A stretch of DNA of 64,000 nt, taken from contig NZ_JACHTD010000005.1 in NCBI RefSeq assembly GCF_014145665.1, forward strand, positions 62,001 through 126,000, in the 5' to 3' direction. Within the stretch, counting starts at the first letter, position 1. The number at the start of each line of letters is the position of its first letter. This document shows, piece by piece, positions 54,661-62,979 of the stretch. Below the pieces are notes generated by a model, which saw only the letters and a list, made by a program, of their open reading frames with translations, made no database searches and was not told where the DNA came from. The translations under genes and the position numbers were made by a program. Source of the stretch: Myroides sp. NP-2. Lineage in GTDB: Bacteria; Bacteroidota; Bacteroidia; Flavobacteriales; Flavobacteriaceae.

Positions 54661-55503
54661 CTAAAAATCAACTTCTTCCCAGTCCTTGTCATCCATGGGT
54701 ATTGTTTTACAATCAACAGTTTCTCCTGCTCTTTTCAAGCATAAGCGAATTTCCTGACGCTCCTTTTTCTTCAGTTTTAGTACGTAAAACCCTTCGTCAT
54801 TAACCGCAGCTTCCTCCTTTTCTTCTCCTACAATTACGTTGTTATTCTGCTCACCCTTCACGTGACCAAAAACAACGAACTCTCCTGTTGTGAGGTATTG
54901 AGGTAGATAATCACCACTAAAGTTTTCCTCCAAATACGCCTTACTTGACTCTAAACTAATCCGCTGACAATTTTCTTCTGCCTGGCTGGAAATAGGATAA
55001 GGAAAACGCTCTGCTGTTTCTGCCCAGCTTTTTATTTGAAAACCATAGGGTTGAACCTTGTTCTTTCTAACAGCCAAGCGATCGCTAAACCAAGCGAACT
55101 CTTGATTGCTAATTAATTCTTTATCAAACAATGTTGTTATAAAAGGGGCATACTTACTTTGGATTTTTCCATCGGCATGTTGAATGATATAGTACAGCTG
55201 AGCTAATGAAGCATCCGTTAGTTCAATTTCCTGGGCTATATATCGATCTACAATAGGCAGTACGATACGTTGATTGTCTAGATCAATTTTCTCAGCCTTA
55301 GCAAAATGGTCTACTAATTCTTGATTGTTCCTATTTTCATTTGCCAATAAGGAATCCAATTCCACTCTGATTTGTTGATCCTTTTGATAAGATTTAGCAA
55401 TAAGGCTATCATAGGTAGAAACTACCTTGGGTTGTGCAGTCATTTTGACCAAGATAAAGAATAGGAATACGGTATAGTGAAACGATTTAAGCGTAAACTT
55501 CAT
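54661..55503 (-). CDS. exported hypothetical protein, DUF6624-like
   Basis: This 280-aa protein has a signal peptide (MKFTLKSFHYTVFLFFILVKMTAQ). The N-terminal half contains QKDQQIRVELDSLLANENRN, LVDHFAKAEKIDLDNQRIVLPIVDRY and IIQHADGKIQSKYAPFI, the order of elements in DUF6624 proteins, where an acidic D-x-Q-x-R and a central H-x-D recur. The C-terminal 100 residues look like a separate beta-rich domain. Function is unknown. It is at the start of the accessory region rich in immunity-like genes. Confidence 0.65.
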   Translation of the reverse strand: MKFTLKSFHYTVFLFFILVKMTAQPKVVSTYDSLIAKSYQKDQQIRVELDSLLANENRNNQELVDHFAKAEKIDLDNQRIVLPIVDRYIAQEIELTDASLAQLYYIIQHADGKIQSKYAPFITTLFDKELISNQEFAWFSDRLAVRKNKVQPYGFQIKSWAETAERFPYPISSQAEENCQRISLESSKAYLEENFSGDYLPQYLTTGEFVVFGHVKGEQNNNVIVGEEKEEAAVNDEGFYVLKLKKKERQEIRLCLKRAGETVDCKTIPMDDKDWEEVDF

Positions 55504-55697
55504 AGCTAGAGTGTAAAGGGTTTTCTACTTCGGTTTTTAGGATCAGAGAAATAGTCAGACAAGGAATCAAACTATTTTATTGGGTCCTTACTCAAATATA
55601 CTTTTTTTTAACCGTTTATCGAAACATCTAGTTGGATTAAAACATATTAATTATCAAGTAGTTCTGGCACTTTAACAACAGTCCCCGTGGATAACCA

Positions 55698-55724
55698 AGG
55701 TAAGCTTTTATCTTACTTGGGAAT
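55698..55724 (-). terminator. possible terminator of the Imm30-like gene
   Basis: CCAAGGTAAG and CTTACTTGG form a stem with a one-base bulge, 45 bases beyond the stop at 55769; the T-run is weak. Confidence 0.35.
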
Positions 55725-55768
55725 CAAAAAATTCAAGGTTAGCCATGTATACTTTTATAAGAAAAAAC

Positions 55769-56251
55769 TTAGTTTGAATGATCTAATGCACTTAATAGCA
55801 AGCGACAGGATGAACCAAATTTAGCTTCATTTCTTTGTATAATTCGCAAGAAAATAAGTCGTAATTCCTCCTTTAGTTCCTCCTTATGTTGTTGGCTAAC
55901 AAGGCGCAATAAATCATCAAAACACGCCTCGCTATTGATCATTCGAAGAAAAATCAGTTCTTTCCATTCTTCAGCCTGTTCCTGAAACGAATCCATAGCG
56001 GCTAAAATAAGCTCAATATACTTGGAAAACCCTAAAGTGCTTGCATAAGATTCGATTGCATGGAGTACGCCATACATGACTTCTTCCTGTTCTGTTCGAT
56101 CATCTAATACGCTTAGAAATAACGGGAGATGCTCTATTTTTTCTTGTTGATACAAGAGGGCTAAGGCTTCTTCAAATTGTTCCACTTCTTCCTCACTCGT
56201 CATTAATCTAGTGGTAAATAGCTGTAAGGCTAAGTCTTCCGTTGTTTTCAT
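55769..56251 (-). CDS. Imm30-like immunity protein
   Basis: This 160-aa all-helical acidic protein matches the Imm30 pattern: EVEQFEEALALLYQQ, the central EEVMYGVLHAIESY (family motif around W/Y-x-x-L-H-x-x-E), AEEWKELIFLRMINSE and a C-terminal helix KEELRLIFLRIIQRNEAKF. Imm30 proteins neutralise toxins of contact-dependent or T6SS/T9SS polymorphic systems. No toxin gene is next to it, so it is an orphan immunity gene, which usually protects against neighbours' toxins. That interpretation is from family knowledge. Confidence 0.75.
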   Translation of the reverse strand: MKTTEDLALQLFTTRLMTSEEEVEQFEEALALLYQQEKIEHLPLFLSVLDDRTEQEEVMYGVLHAIESYASTLGFSKYIELILAAMDSFQEQAEEWKELIFLRMINSEACFDDLLRLVSQQHKEELKEELRLIFLRIIQRNEAKFGSSCRLLLSALDHSN

Positions 56252-56484
56252 CGTTTTGTCTTATTTTTATTATGTTGACTCCTTGTCATTTGCCGTTTCG
56301 TTCTGTTTCAAAGTTACCTTTTTATACGTAACTTCCTCTACTAATTATATTCGAAAATCTAGTAGTTTGTTTTATTCGAAATACGTGGTATGATCTAAAA
56401 GTTCTGACAGCATTCCAAATAGGCCAAGTACTACCCTAAATTACACTTGATATGCATTCTTGACTAGTTAACTGTAGTCTGCTT

Positions 56485-56883
56485 CTAAAAGCAGCTGACT
56501 ATGGAAGCTATTCCCTTGTCTTCTAAGGCTTTTACTATAGCTTCATCAGTTGAGAACAACGTCATTTTATTTAAATGAGGAAACTGATCGACATCAGAAA
56601 ATGATTCAATTGTAAAAGCATCATCTTCACCATCCCAAAAAGGAGAAATAGTCCTATAAATTTCATTCCCTCCGTCTTGATTGATTTCGGTAACTAAACT
56701 CGCCCATTTTTTATGCGCTGGTAACACTTTAAAATAAGAGACAAGTTCTGGAATTGGCTCGTATCCTTCTTCATCTACGTCAATACTACTTTTCGCAGAG
56801 ATACTACTTTCATTATTGATGTTATTTGATCTTTTTTTTACACCAATACCCACCAAAAATAAAAAAAGGCAAAACAATTTCAA
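56485..56883 (-). CDS. hypothetical protein overlapping the upstream membrane-protein gene
   Basis: The frame holds up to 132 aa, but its first 20 codons lie inside the end of the 56822-57238 gene in another frame. The true start is uncertain: GTG at codon 11 or a later non-ATG codon would fit. The body (PELVSYFKVLPAHKKWASLV, ISPFWDGEDDAFTIESFSDVDQ, HLNKMTLFSTDEAIVKALEDKGI) has the look of the small DUF6892-like proteins often found as immunity or accessory genes. The 62-base overlap contains A and T runs, so a frameshift joining the two genes is possible. Confidence 0.5.
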   Translation of the reverse strand: MKLFCLFLFLVGIGVKKRSNNINNESSISAKSSIDVDEEGYEPIPELVSYFKVLPAHKKWASLVTEINQDGGNEIYRTISPFWDGEDDAFTIESFSDVDQFPHLNKMTLFSTDEAIVKALEDKGIASIVSCF

Positions 56884-57238
56884 GTCCAGCTAAACTGTAA
56901 AAAACAACTTTAAATCCTTCTACAACAGACATCGTAAAATTTGTTTTGGCAAACCCATACTGATCAAAATTTTCAATAAAGGCGTAAATAGAGAACAAAT
57001 AAAGCACCAAAAGATGAGCAAATAAATAGTGAATAATGCCCAGCAAAAAAGGTTCTTTTATTCGATTAAAAAGAAAAAAACCACTTATAAACGTACTAAG
57101 TAACGGAATACAATACATGGGATTGGCTAGTGTATGGGGTAGCTCAACCCTATAAAAAAAATACAAGAAGATGAATATCGCTATCCAGGTATAAAAGGTT
57201 GAATAAGATGCATATTTAAGAGGTTTCTTGTAGTCCAT
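56822..57238 (-). CDS. hypothetical four-helix membrane protein
   Basis: This 138-aa protein has four hydrophobic segments (about 16-31, 42-56, 66-88 and 112-130) and ends in a Lys-rich cytoplasmic tail WCKKKIK. No family is recognised. It precedes and overlaps the 56485-56883 frame, so both are likely expressed together. Small multi-helix proteins of this kind are frequent next to immunity genes, but I see no motif that shows it. Confidence 0.55.
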   Translation of the reverse strand: MDYKKPLKYASYSTFYTWIAIFIFLYFFYRVELPHTLANPMYCIPLLSTFISGFFLFNRIKEPFLLGIIHYLFAHLLVLYLFSIYAFIENFDQYGFAKTNFTMSVVEGFKVVFYSLAGLEIVLPFFIFGGYWCKKKIK

Positions 57239-57441
57239 AGTAGTCTAATGATTTCACTTTACAAGGTCATACAATAATACAAAAATTAAATATAACGACT
57301 ATTAGAACGACAGCTCAACAATATTTTCAAAATGACTAGTTTCGAGAACAGAAAACTTCTTTATAAGTCGAGCTGCGCTCTAAATATCCGTACTTCTCTT
57401 TTCCTTTTTCTACCCTCAAAAACACCACCTTTCGGGTATAG

Positions 57442-57570
57442 AGATTAGCTGGAGATACGCATTTGAGTAGCAAGGGAGTCGAGTGGATTCAAAAATACAT
57501 ACCCAATAAAAAAGTGCTGTACTTATTGAGCAATCACGAGTATTATAAAGGTCTGATTATTGAATTATAG
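57442..57570 (+). pseudogene. remnant of a metallophosphoesterase gene
   Basis: In frame, 42 codons read RLAGDTHLSSKGVEWIQKY and IPNKKVLYLLSNHEYYKG, then a stop. This matches calcineurin-like phosphoesterases: AGDTH is the second metal motif (GDxx) and SNHEYYKG the GNHE motif with its usual neighbours. A full gene would have about 150 more codons on the C-terminal side and a start on the left. Both are missing, so this is a fragment. Confidence 0.75.
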
Positions 57571-57672
57571 AAAGAGAAGCTGTTTACTATGCGATCGAAT
57601 TAATTTTTAATCAATTAAAAGCTACTATCTCATTCCTTTACCCTAATTTTATAGTAATCTAAATGCACAACA

Positions 57673-57985
57673 GATAGTATAACTAATTATATAATTCCTG
57701 CATTACCTATAGCTACTGACTTATATACTAAAAAAGTATTGAAAAAAGGAATAGCAGCTAACAAAGCACTAGCTAAATTAAATGGAGTTTCTGAAACTAT
57801 TCCCAATGAACAGATCATTTTGAATACGCTTTCCTTACAAGAAGCAAAGGTATTTTTATCATAAAAGGTATAAAACAAATCATGCAAACTTATAAAGAAA
57901 TAAGTAGAACTGAATTGCCTAGAATACATTCACAGGATTTAATCAATAACCTATTTAAACATCAATATCTACCAAACTCCCCTAT
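57673..57985 (+). pseudogene. remnant of a Fic-family gene with large internal deletion
   Basis: The first part (57694-57863) encodes IPALPIATDLYTKKVLKKGI, AANKALAKLNGVSETIPNEQ and ILNTLSLQEAK, the N-terminal domain of Fic AMP-transferases. A second part from 57867 in another frame encodes GIKQIMQTYKEISRTELPRI and HSQDLINNLFKH, the C-terminal region. The catalytic HxFx(D/E)GNGR core is absent. An 8-base repeat AAAGGTAT at 57846 and 57864 marks the join and suggests deletion between short repeats. It is next to the metallophosphoesterase fragment. Confidence 0.8.
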
Positions 57986-58133
57986 TTCCTCTAATAAAAC
58001 TGTCAAACTTTTTCAGTTGATTTTCCTTTGAAAAAAGTGTGGTGTAAAAACATATAAATAGACGATGAACTCCTATGAATACTAGGATGGGATTTATTGC
58101 CTATGTCCTTACTCCAAATCATATTTATCTCAA

Positions 58134-58168
58134 ACCAAGGTGTATATTCTAGTACACTCGGTTTTTTT
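58134..58168 (+). terminator. terminator-like hairpin at the edge of the repeated flank
   Basis: ACC...GTGTA (58134-58144) pairs with TACAC...GGT (58153-58162), followed by seven T. It precedes the repeat unit at 58172. Confidence 0.55.
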
Positions 58169-58171
58169 AAT

Positions 58172-58250
58172 TTAGGAATAAGTCCTCCTTAGACTCCCTC
58201 CCCTAACTACTAGCTATTCTAGGTGAGAAATCGTCAGTACATTTGATTTG
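58172..58250. repeat. post-terminator flank repeat, copy 1
   Basis: About 78 bases are related to 60548-60625, best in the right part (GAGAAATCGTC[A/G]GTACATTTGATTT). Each copy follows a terminator. The gap 57239-57441 and 57990-58130 shows nothing further. Confidence 0.6.
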
Positions 58251-58329
58251 TATCCCCTTATAGTTATCTTAATTATTTACTACATTAGCAACAGACGAAT
58301 TCTATTACAATTAAACCTGACCAACGATA

Positions 58330-59030
58330 ATGAAGAAAATAATTACATTCTCCTTCTTGCTAGCCTTGTCTAGTGTTTGCGCTCAAAGCATAACGTTCAA
58401 AGACCCTAATTTTCACAAAGCGTTACTTGATTTAGGTTTTGACACAAACAACAACGCTCAAATTGAATTGAAGGAGATTGAGCACATAGAAGAATTAAAA
58501 CTTTCTGATAAAAACATTGAGTTTCTTGATGATCTTAAACACTTTAAAAACCTACGAATACTGTATGTAAACAGCAATCGAATTTCGGATATGAGTGTCT
58601 TAAATGGCAATGAAGTCATAGAGGAAATCTTCATTGGAGACAACCAACTAGGTCCACGATTAATCTTGGAAAACATGCCTAATTTAAAAGGTCTTTATGC
58701 TTTCAGGAATCAATTAAAAGAACTGAGATTTACAACCTCTTTCCTCATTTAACTTCTTTGTATATTCAAGGGAATCCAATGAAAAAACTCAATATAGAGT
58801 CTCTTGTCAATTTAAAAAGTCTGCAATTATTTGAATGTTATGATTTAAGACAAATCACAATAAATAAAAACACCTCGTTTGAACAATTTTTTCTCCATAA
58901 GATGAAGGTAAAAAATGTGGTATCTCAAAGTGAAACCACTTCTATTATCTATCTAGAAAAAGAGAAAGATGTGTATACCAAACCAAACAATGAGAATTTA
59001 AAAATATCCCCAGTCATCAAAATAAACTAA
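58330..59030 (+). pseudogene. leucine-rich-repeat exported protein split by a frameshift
   Basis: The first frame (58330-58752) encodes a signal peptide (MKKIITFSFLLALSSVCAQ), FKDPNFHKALLDLGFDTNNN, then LRR units (IEELKLSDKNIEFLDDLKHF, NLRILYVNSNRISDMSVL, NLKGLYAFRNQLKELRF). The second frame (effective from about 58728, to 59030) continues the same repeats (IYNLFPHLTSLYIQGNPMKKLN, NLKSLQLFECYDLRQI). The register shifts by one base near 58728. The pieces together are about 233 aa. The gene is either disrupted or has a sequencing error; the short repeats before it recall internalin-like proteins of toxin islands. Confidence 0.75.
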
Positions 59031-59056
59031 ACAAACTTTGATAGGGTTAATAGAAA

Positions 59057-59428
59057 ATGAAAAATGTTTACTTTCAATCACCGCGAGTTATAATACTTAG
59101 CATTTTTGCTGTTATTTTTGGTATATTGATCTGGTTTGTCTCTACAGATTATTATATCAAAAAAGAATATTTAATCTTTAGACAAACAGCTTTTAAAGCA
59201 ACCGTACAAGATAAATTAGACAAAAATCCTACCAAAGCCAACACAATCTACCTACATAACGGTCCTGAATTAAGAATTCAAAGAACCTTATTTGATCAAC
59301 TAACAATTGGCGACTCTGTGCTAAAGAAAACAGATTCGGATTCGATCTATTTTAAAACAGCTAATGGAATCATCATTGACGATTATAACCGTTTTCAAAG
59401 AGAAAAATATCAACATACACTAAAGTAG
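59057..59428 (+). CDS. hypothetical membrane-anchored protein
   Basis: This 123-aa protein has one N-terminal membrane helix (about 11-28, VIILSIFAVIFGILIWFV) and a soluble beta-rich domain. It contains KKEYLIFRQTAFKATVQDKL, then LRIQRTLFDQLTIGDSVLKK, then SDSIYFKTANGIIIDDYNRF. It follows the LRR gene at 26 bases and could be in one transcript with it. No family is recognised; such proteins are common companions of toxin-immunity cassettes. Confidence 0.55.
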   Translation: MKNVYFQSPRVIILSIFAVIFGILIWFVSTDYYIKKEYLIFRQTAFKATVQDKLDKNPTKANTIYLHNGPELRIQRTLFDQLTIGDSVLKKTDSDSIYFKTANGIIIDDYNRFQREKYQHTLK

Positions 59429-59511
59429 AATCTTTTGAAACACGTTCCGTTTTTAACTCTACTCCACAAATTTTAAATACCTTAGCACTATTCTAGCACA
59501 ATCCAACTATC

Positions 59512-60402
59512 ATGATCGATCCAAAACTAACCAAGATTCTATCTAAAGTTTATTTACATCAAAATACAGTAGCTTATGATAGTGATAAAAAGTTCTATAC
59601 CTATCAACTACAACCCAATAATATAAAAGAAAAAGATCTTTCTTTATTGACTACTAGTGGGTATTCAATCAATCAAATTGAACATTATCAGCACAATCAA
59701 GTTGTACAGGATTTAAGAACAATCGTCAATCAAGAAGGATTAGAACACAAAATCTATCATTTATTTATCAAGGCTATTGGCACTGGACTTCACCGCGGCT
59801 TACAGCCCATCATTAGTTATGCCTACGCCAAGCATCTACCCGATCATATTTTCGAACCTTTTGAAGAAGACACTTTTCGAAGTCCTTGTAAAATATGTGG
59901 ATTGCCCAAAGAAAACTGGGAGAATGATGGAAAGAACAGCCATGATTTATACATCGGCTATTGTCGTATTGGTGGTTATACAGAAATCCTTTTAGATTTA
60001 AGAGAAATCTCAACCTTAGCCCCAATTAAAGCGAATAAAAATGATATAGAGGTATTTAAAAATCTTATAGCCTGTATCGAGCAAGCCAATGAAAATGAAA
60101 CACCTACAGATCTATTAAACCGAATTTCTAAAGCAAAGATACTCCCAAATAGCAACAATACCTCCCGAACTTGGTTGTTGCGTATTTTAGCTGCTTTGGG
60201 TATTTTACGCAATAAGCTCGTTGAGGATTACAGTATGCTCAATGGTTTTACGCCCTACCATCAATTACTTTCTTGGGAGAAACAACTCCATCAAGAAGCG
60301 CCAAATCACCGAACAGAAGTCAATTTCCCTCTTTCAGCTTGGCGTGGAAAATTGGGAGTTAACAAGGAAGTAGTTCATCTTATTTTGAATACAATGCAAT
60401 AA
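59512..60402 (+). CDS. hypothetical protein with a CxxC pair
   Basis: This 296-aa soluble protein has a zinc-knuckle-like pair SPCKICGLP (Cys at about 125 and 128), with another Cys in YIGYCRIGGY (about 150), so a metal site is possible. The C-terminal part is helical (TWLLRILAALGILRNKLVEDYS, NKEVVHLILNTMQ). No family is recognised. It ends before a terminator at 60506-60540. It is in the accessory region and could be an immunity protein of the SMI1-like or zinc-ribbon types, but nothing shows that. Confidence 0.6.
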   Translation: MIDPKLTKILSKVYLHQNTVAYDSDKKFYTYQLQPNNIKEKDLSLLTTSGYSINQIEHYQHNQVVQDLRTIVNQEGLEHKIYHLFIKAIGTGLHRGLQPIISYAYAKHLPDHIFEPFEEDTFRSPCKICGLPKENWENDGKNSHDLYIGYCRIGGYTEILLDLREISTLAPIKANKNDIEVFKNLIACIEQANENETPTDLLNRISKAKILPNSNNTSRTWLLRILAALGILRNKLVEDYSMLNGFTPYHQLLSWEKQLHQEAPNHRTEVNFPLSAWRGKLGVNKEVVHLILNTMQ

Positions 60403-60505
60403 ATCTTAGTATTTGTCACATTCACTTTATCATGTTACTTCTGTTCGCATTCCAGCACTTTGATTTGAGCATTAAATGAAGGTTTTATTATTACATGATT
60501 ACACC

Positions 60506-60540
60506 AAAGCCAAGGATAAAAACATCCCTTGGCTTTATTT
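60506..60540 (+). terminator. terminator of the 59512-60402 gene
   Basis: AAAGCCAAGG (60506-60515) pairs with CCTTGGCTTT (60527-60536), followed by T-rich DNA. Confidence 0.75.
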
Positions 60541-60547
60541 GATTGAG

Positions 60548-60625
60548 CAATAAGTCTCATTCAGATTTCCTCCCTATCTACGAGCTATTTCAAGCGAGAA
60601 ATCGTCGGTACATTTGATTTATTAT
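60548..60625. repeat. post-terminator flank repeat, copy 2
   Basis: Homologous to 58172-58250 (see there) and also placed directly after a terminator. It abuts the 3' end of the minus-strand gene at 60636. Confidence 0.6.
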
Positions 60626-60635
60626 CTATAAAACT

Positions 60636-61079
60636 TTATTCATCTTCACGATCAAAAACCCAACCTTTGAGTTTGTGTTTCTTATAAGCTTTACTAAAAT
60701 CTTGATCTACCCAAATACCATCTTTATAACTAATTTTATCCTGATCTATATGATTTAAAATATGTAATAGTTTATATTCCGTTTCAACGAAAACATGATT
60801 TGAATATATTGAAGCATCTAATAATTCAAAGGTATTTGGATAATGCACGTGAAGTAAATCTATTACTTTTTGATTAATTAAATATATATTTACCTTGTCT
60901 GTTGGAATACAGTCCCATTTCTTTTCAATTGTATCAAAATCTAAAAAATCTATACGCATAGTTAGCTCTAACGGATCAGGTTTCATGAAAAACACATAGT
61001 GTAATGGATTTCCTTCACATAAAAGCATTCCATACATTTTATTTGGGTAATTATTATTTAAGGTTATTCTATATTTCAT
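60636..61079 (-). CDS. hypothetical protein, immunity-like
   Basis: This 147-aa soluble protein contains MKYRITLNNNYPNKMYGMLL, ELTMRIDFLDFDTIEKKWDC, then YLINQKVIDLLHVHYPNTFE and KLLHILNHIDQDK. The general form (beta start, central helix, a second beta part, charged end) is that of Imm11/Imm43-type immunity proteins, and the neighbourhood fits, but no motif proves it. The start ATG 61079 leaves about 75 bases to the next gene. Confidence 0.5.
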   Translation of the reverse strand: MKYRITLNNNYPNKMYGMLLCEGNPLHYVFFMKPDPLELTMRIDFLDFDTIEKKWDCIPTDKVNIYLINQKVIDLLHVHYPNTFELLDASIYSNHVFVETEYKLLHILNHIDQDKISYKDGIWVDQDFSKAYKKHKLKGWVFDREDE

Positions 61080-61154
61080 ACTTATTTTATCACAAAATTA
61101 CAGGATGAAGTAGATGATACAACGGTATTAATTCGTTCGATATCAACCTATCTC

Positions 61155-61724
61155 CTACCAGACTTGATACTCAGCCATTTTTAAAGGCTCATTCGTTTTA
61201 ATGTAAAAAACGCCATCAAATACATTTAACCATTGCCCTGGCTTAGTGTCATAACCTAATATCATAGCATCGAAACTTTTTTCTTCAAAAAACGGTTTTT
61301 TCACCTTTATTTCATTAAAATCTAAGTATCCAAATGGCGTGTTTTGTTTATCTAAGTAATACTCTAATGAGTTGACTTTAGTTGTAATTGAAAAAGGTTC
61401 ACTTCCTTGTACTATCCCTTTAACTTCACCAATTGAAGAGGTAAATGCTATGCTATATATTTTATCCGGAAAGGCCTCGAGTAAATACTCAGTAAATAAT
61501 TTGAATCCTTTATACAAATCGCGATTATCTTCTTTATAAACAACCTTTTGAATTTGCTTCGCTCCATGAAAGTTAGCAATCCAAACAATAATTTTCGCAC
61601 TAGGATTATTCTTTTTATGCCAAATAACATTATTAGCCATATACTTGTCTCTGATATTTACAAAAACATTTTCATTGTCAAAACCACCTAAAAAATAAAA
61701 ATATTTAATGACTATCGGTAACAT
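61155..61724 (-). pseudogene. N-terminally truncated erythromycin-esterase-family gene
   Basis: The 189 codons correspond to the C-terminal half of Erythro_esteras proteins: NIRDKYMANNVIWHKKNNPS is the helix with R-D-x-x-M-A-x-N, followed by KIIVWIANFHGAK, where the family has W-x-A-H-N-x-H. FTEYLLEAFPDKIYSIAFTS and SLEYYLDKQNTPFGYLDF follow. The N-terminal half with the first catalytic Glu and His residues is missing and the first His of the HNxH motif is Ala, so it is not an active esterase. It is cut just before the divergent AT-rich gene at 61794. Confidence 0.75.
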
Positions 61725-61793
61725 TATACCAAATTAAAATATTAATCATTATATAAGTTGTTTAATTGAATAAAATATAAAACAATCTATATA

Positions 61794-62285
61794 ATGGATA
61801 TAAACAAAATAAAAAGATACTTACACAAAACAAAAATTGTTATATACAAGTTTTTAGGTAAATTTATACCTTACTTTAAAAAACAATATATATATATGGC
61901 TTTAGAAGTTTTGCAAGATAAAATCAAAAATGAAATAAGTTCAGTATTAAAAAATGAATTTAATGGAGGTTTCATAATAGAAGAAATTAATGGTAATTAC
62001 ATTGATTCTAAGTATGAAAATATATTTCTAGATAGTGCTTCTAGCGTACGTTATAAAACAAATGATTATGTAGAATCATCACAATTATGTTTTGTTATGA
62101 ATATGAAACATAATATTAATCTACCTATAAAAGTTAGTGTTATTTACTTAGATGATGATTTTGAAGTAAAATTTAGTGTTCATGAAGTTGGAACAAATGT
62201 TTTTGATGATTGTATGAAAGTTGAAAAAATATTAAAAGATAAAAAGCATATAATAAATAATGCTTTTAAAACATATAAACAATAA
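61794..62285 (+). CDS. hypothetical AT-rich protein
   Basis: This 163-aa basic protein comes from a gene of strikingly low GC. It has a Lys-rich start (residues 1-32) and then FIPYFKKQYIYMALEVLQDKI, a helical part, and a beta-rich second half (INGNYIDSKYENIFLDSASS, LCFVMNMKHNINLPIKVSVI). There is no signal peptide and no recognised family. Composition unlike the rest of the window suggests recent transfer. A shared terminator follows at 62292-62321. Confidence 0.55.
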   Translation: MDINKIKRYLHKTKIVIYKFLGKFIPYFKKQYIYMALEVLQDKIKNEISSVLKNEFNGGFIIEEINGNYIDSKYENIFLDSASSVRYKTNDYVESSQLCFVMNMKHNINLPIKVSVIYLDDDFEVKFSVHEVGTNVFDDCMKVEKILKDKKHIINNAFKTYKQ

Positions 62286-62291
62286 ATATTA

Positions 62292-62321
62292 AAAACCCAC
62301 TCCTTTATTGAGGTGGGTTTT
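62292..62321. terminator. bidirectional terminator
   Basis: AAAACCCAC (62292-62300) pairs with GTGGGTTTT (62313-62321), between the convergent genes. Confidence 0.7.
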
Positions 62322-62326
62322 GTGTT

Positions 62327-62761
62327 TTATTGAAGTTCAGCCATTGCCATATTGACCTTGTTCACCATTTTTATCATTCTATTCATTTGGCTTGTTGACA
62401 TTTCAGATTTTACATTATCCATCTTATTGCCTAAATCTTCACCTTTAGACATAAGATTTGGTAAATCTTCAAACATACTCATATCGTTATTCTTGGCTTT
62501 CTTTAAATAACTTATGTAATCATTCATATAGCTTTCATAGCTATCAAGCAAATCATCAATATCTTTAGAACTTACCTTATTTATATTAGATGTTGTTTCT
62601 TCCTCTTGCTCAAAGTAATCAGATTCTTCAGATTCATCTGAATCATTAGAATCATATTGATTAATTTCTTCTTCTATTTTTGATTCATTATTCTTATTAC
62701 AGCTAATAAATACAAGTGATGATATTGATAATAGACCTACAATAATTAGTTTTTTGTTCAT
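62327..62761 (-). CDS. small lipoprotein, acidic
   Basis: This 144-aa protein has a lipoprotein signal (MNKKLIIVGLLSISSLVFISC; Cys21 then NKNNES). A very acidic Ser/Asp/Glu-rich stretch follows (28-56, DSNDSDESEESDYFEQEEE), then a helical part (64-144, LLDSYESYMNDYISYLKKA and a C-terminal Met-rich helix KMVNKVNMAMAELQ). The helical half resembles DUF6591-like lipoproteins. No surface signal is visible after the Cys. Function is unknown. Confidence 0.65.
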   Translation of the reverse strand: MNKKLIIVGLLSISSLVFISCNKNNESKIEEEINQYDSNDSDESEESDYFEQEEETTSNINKVSSKDIDDLLDSYESYMNDYISYLKKAKNNDMSMFEDLPNLMSKGEDLGNKMDNVKSEMSTSQMNRMIKMVNKVNMAMAELQ

Positions 62762-62979
62762 CTTCTAAAATTTAATGTTTATTTAAATAAATCGTATTCA
62801 GTTATACACCACATATTAAGTGATGGTGCATTAATTCGGGTGAACAAAAAAGGTATTAAGGAGGTATCTTTAATCGGATAACATTAAAGAACAACAATTT
62901 TCAATCTAAGTATTGTTGTACTTAATAGATGATGATTTGTGTAGTTCTCTAATGTAGTAAGTAATTGTTTTCATTTTTT

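Noticed and set aside
54543..54803. Plus-strand ORF of 86 codons
   Set aside because: It is antisense to the end of the 54661-55503 gene and to the remnant at 54477-54626.
57687..57929. Minus-strand ORF of 80 codons
   Set aside because: It is antisense to the Fic remnant, which has clear protein similarity on the plus strand.
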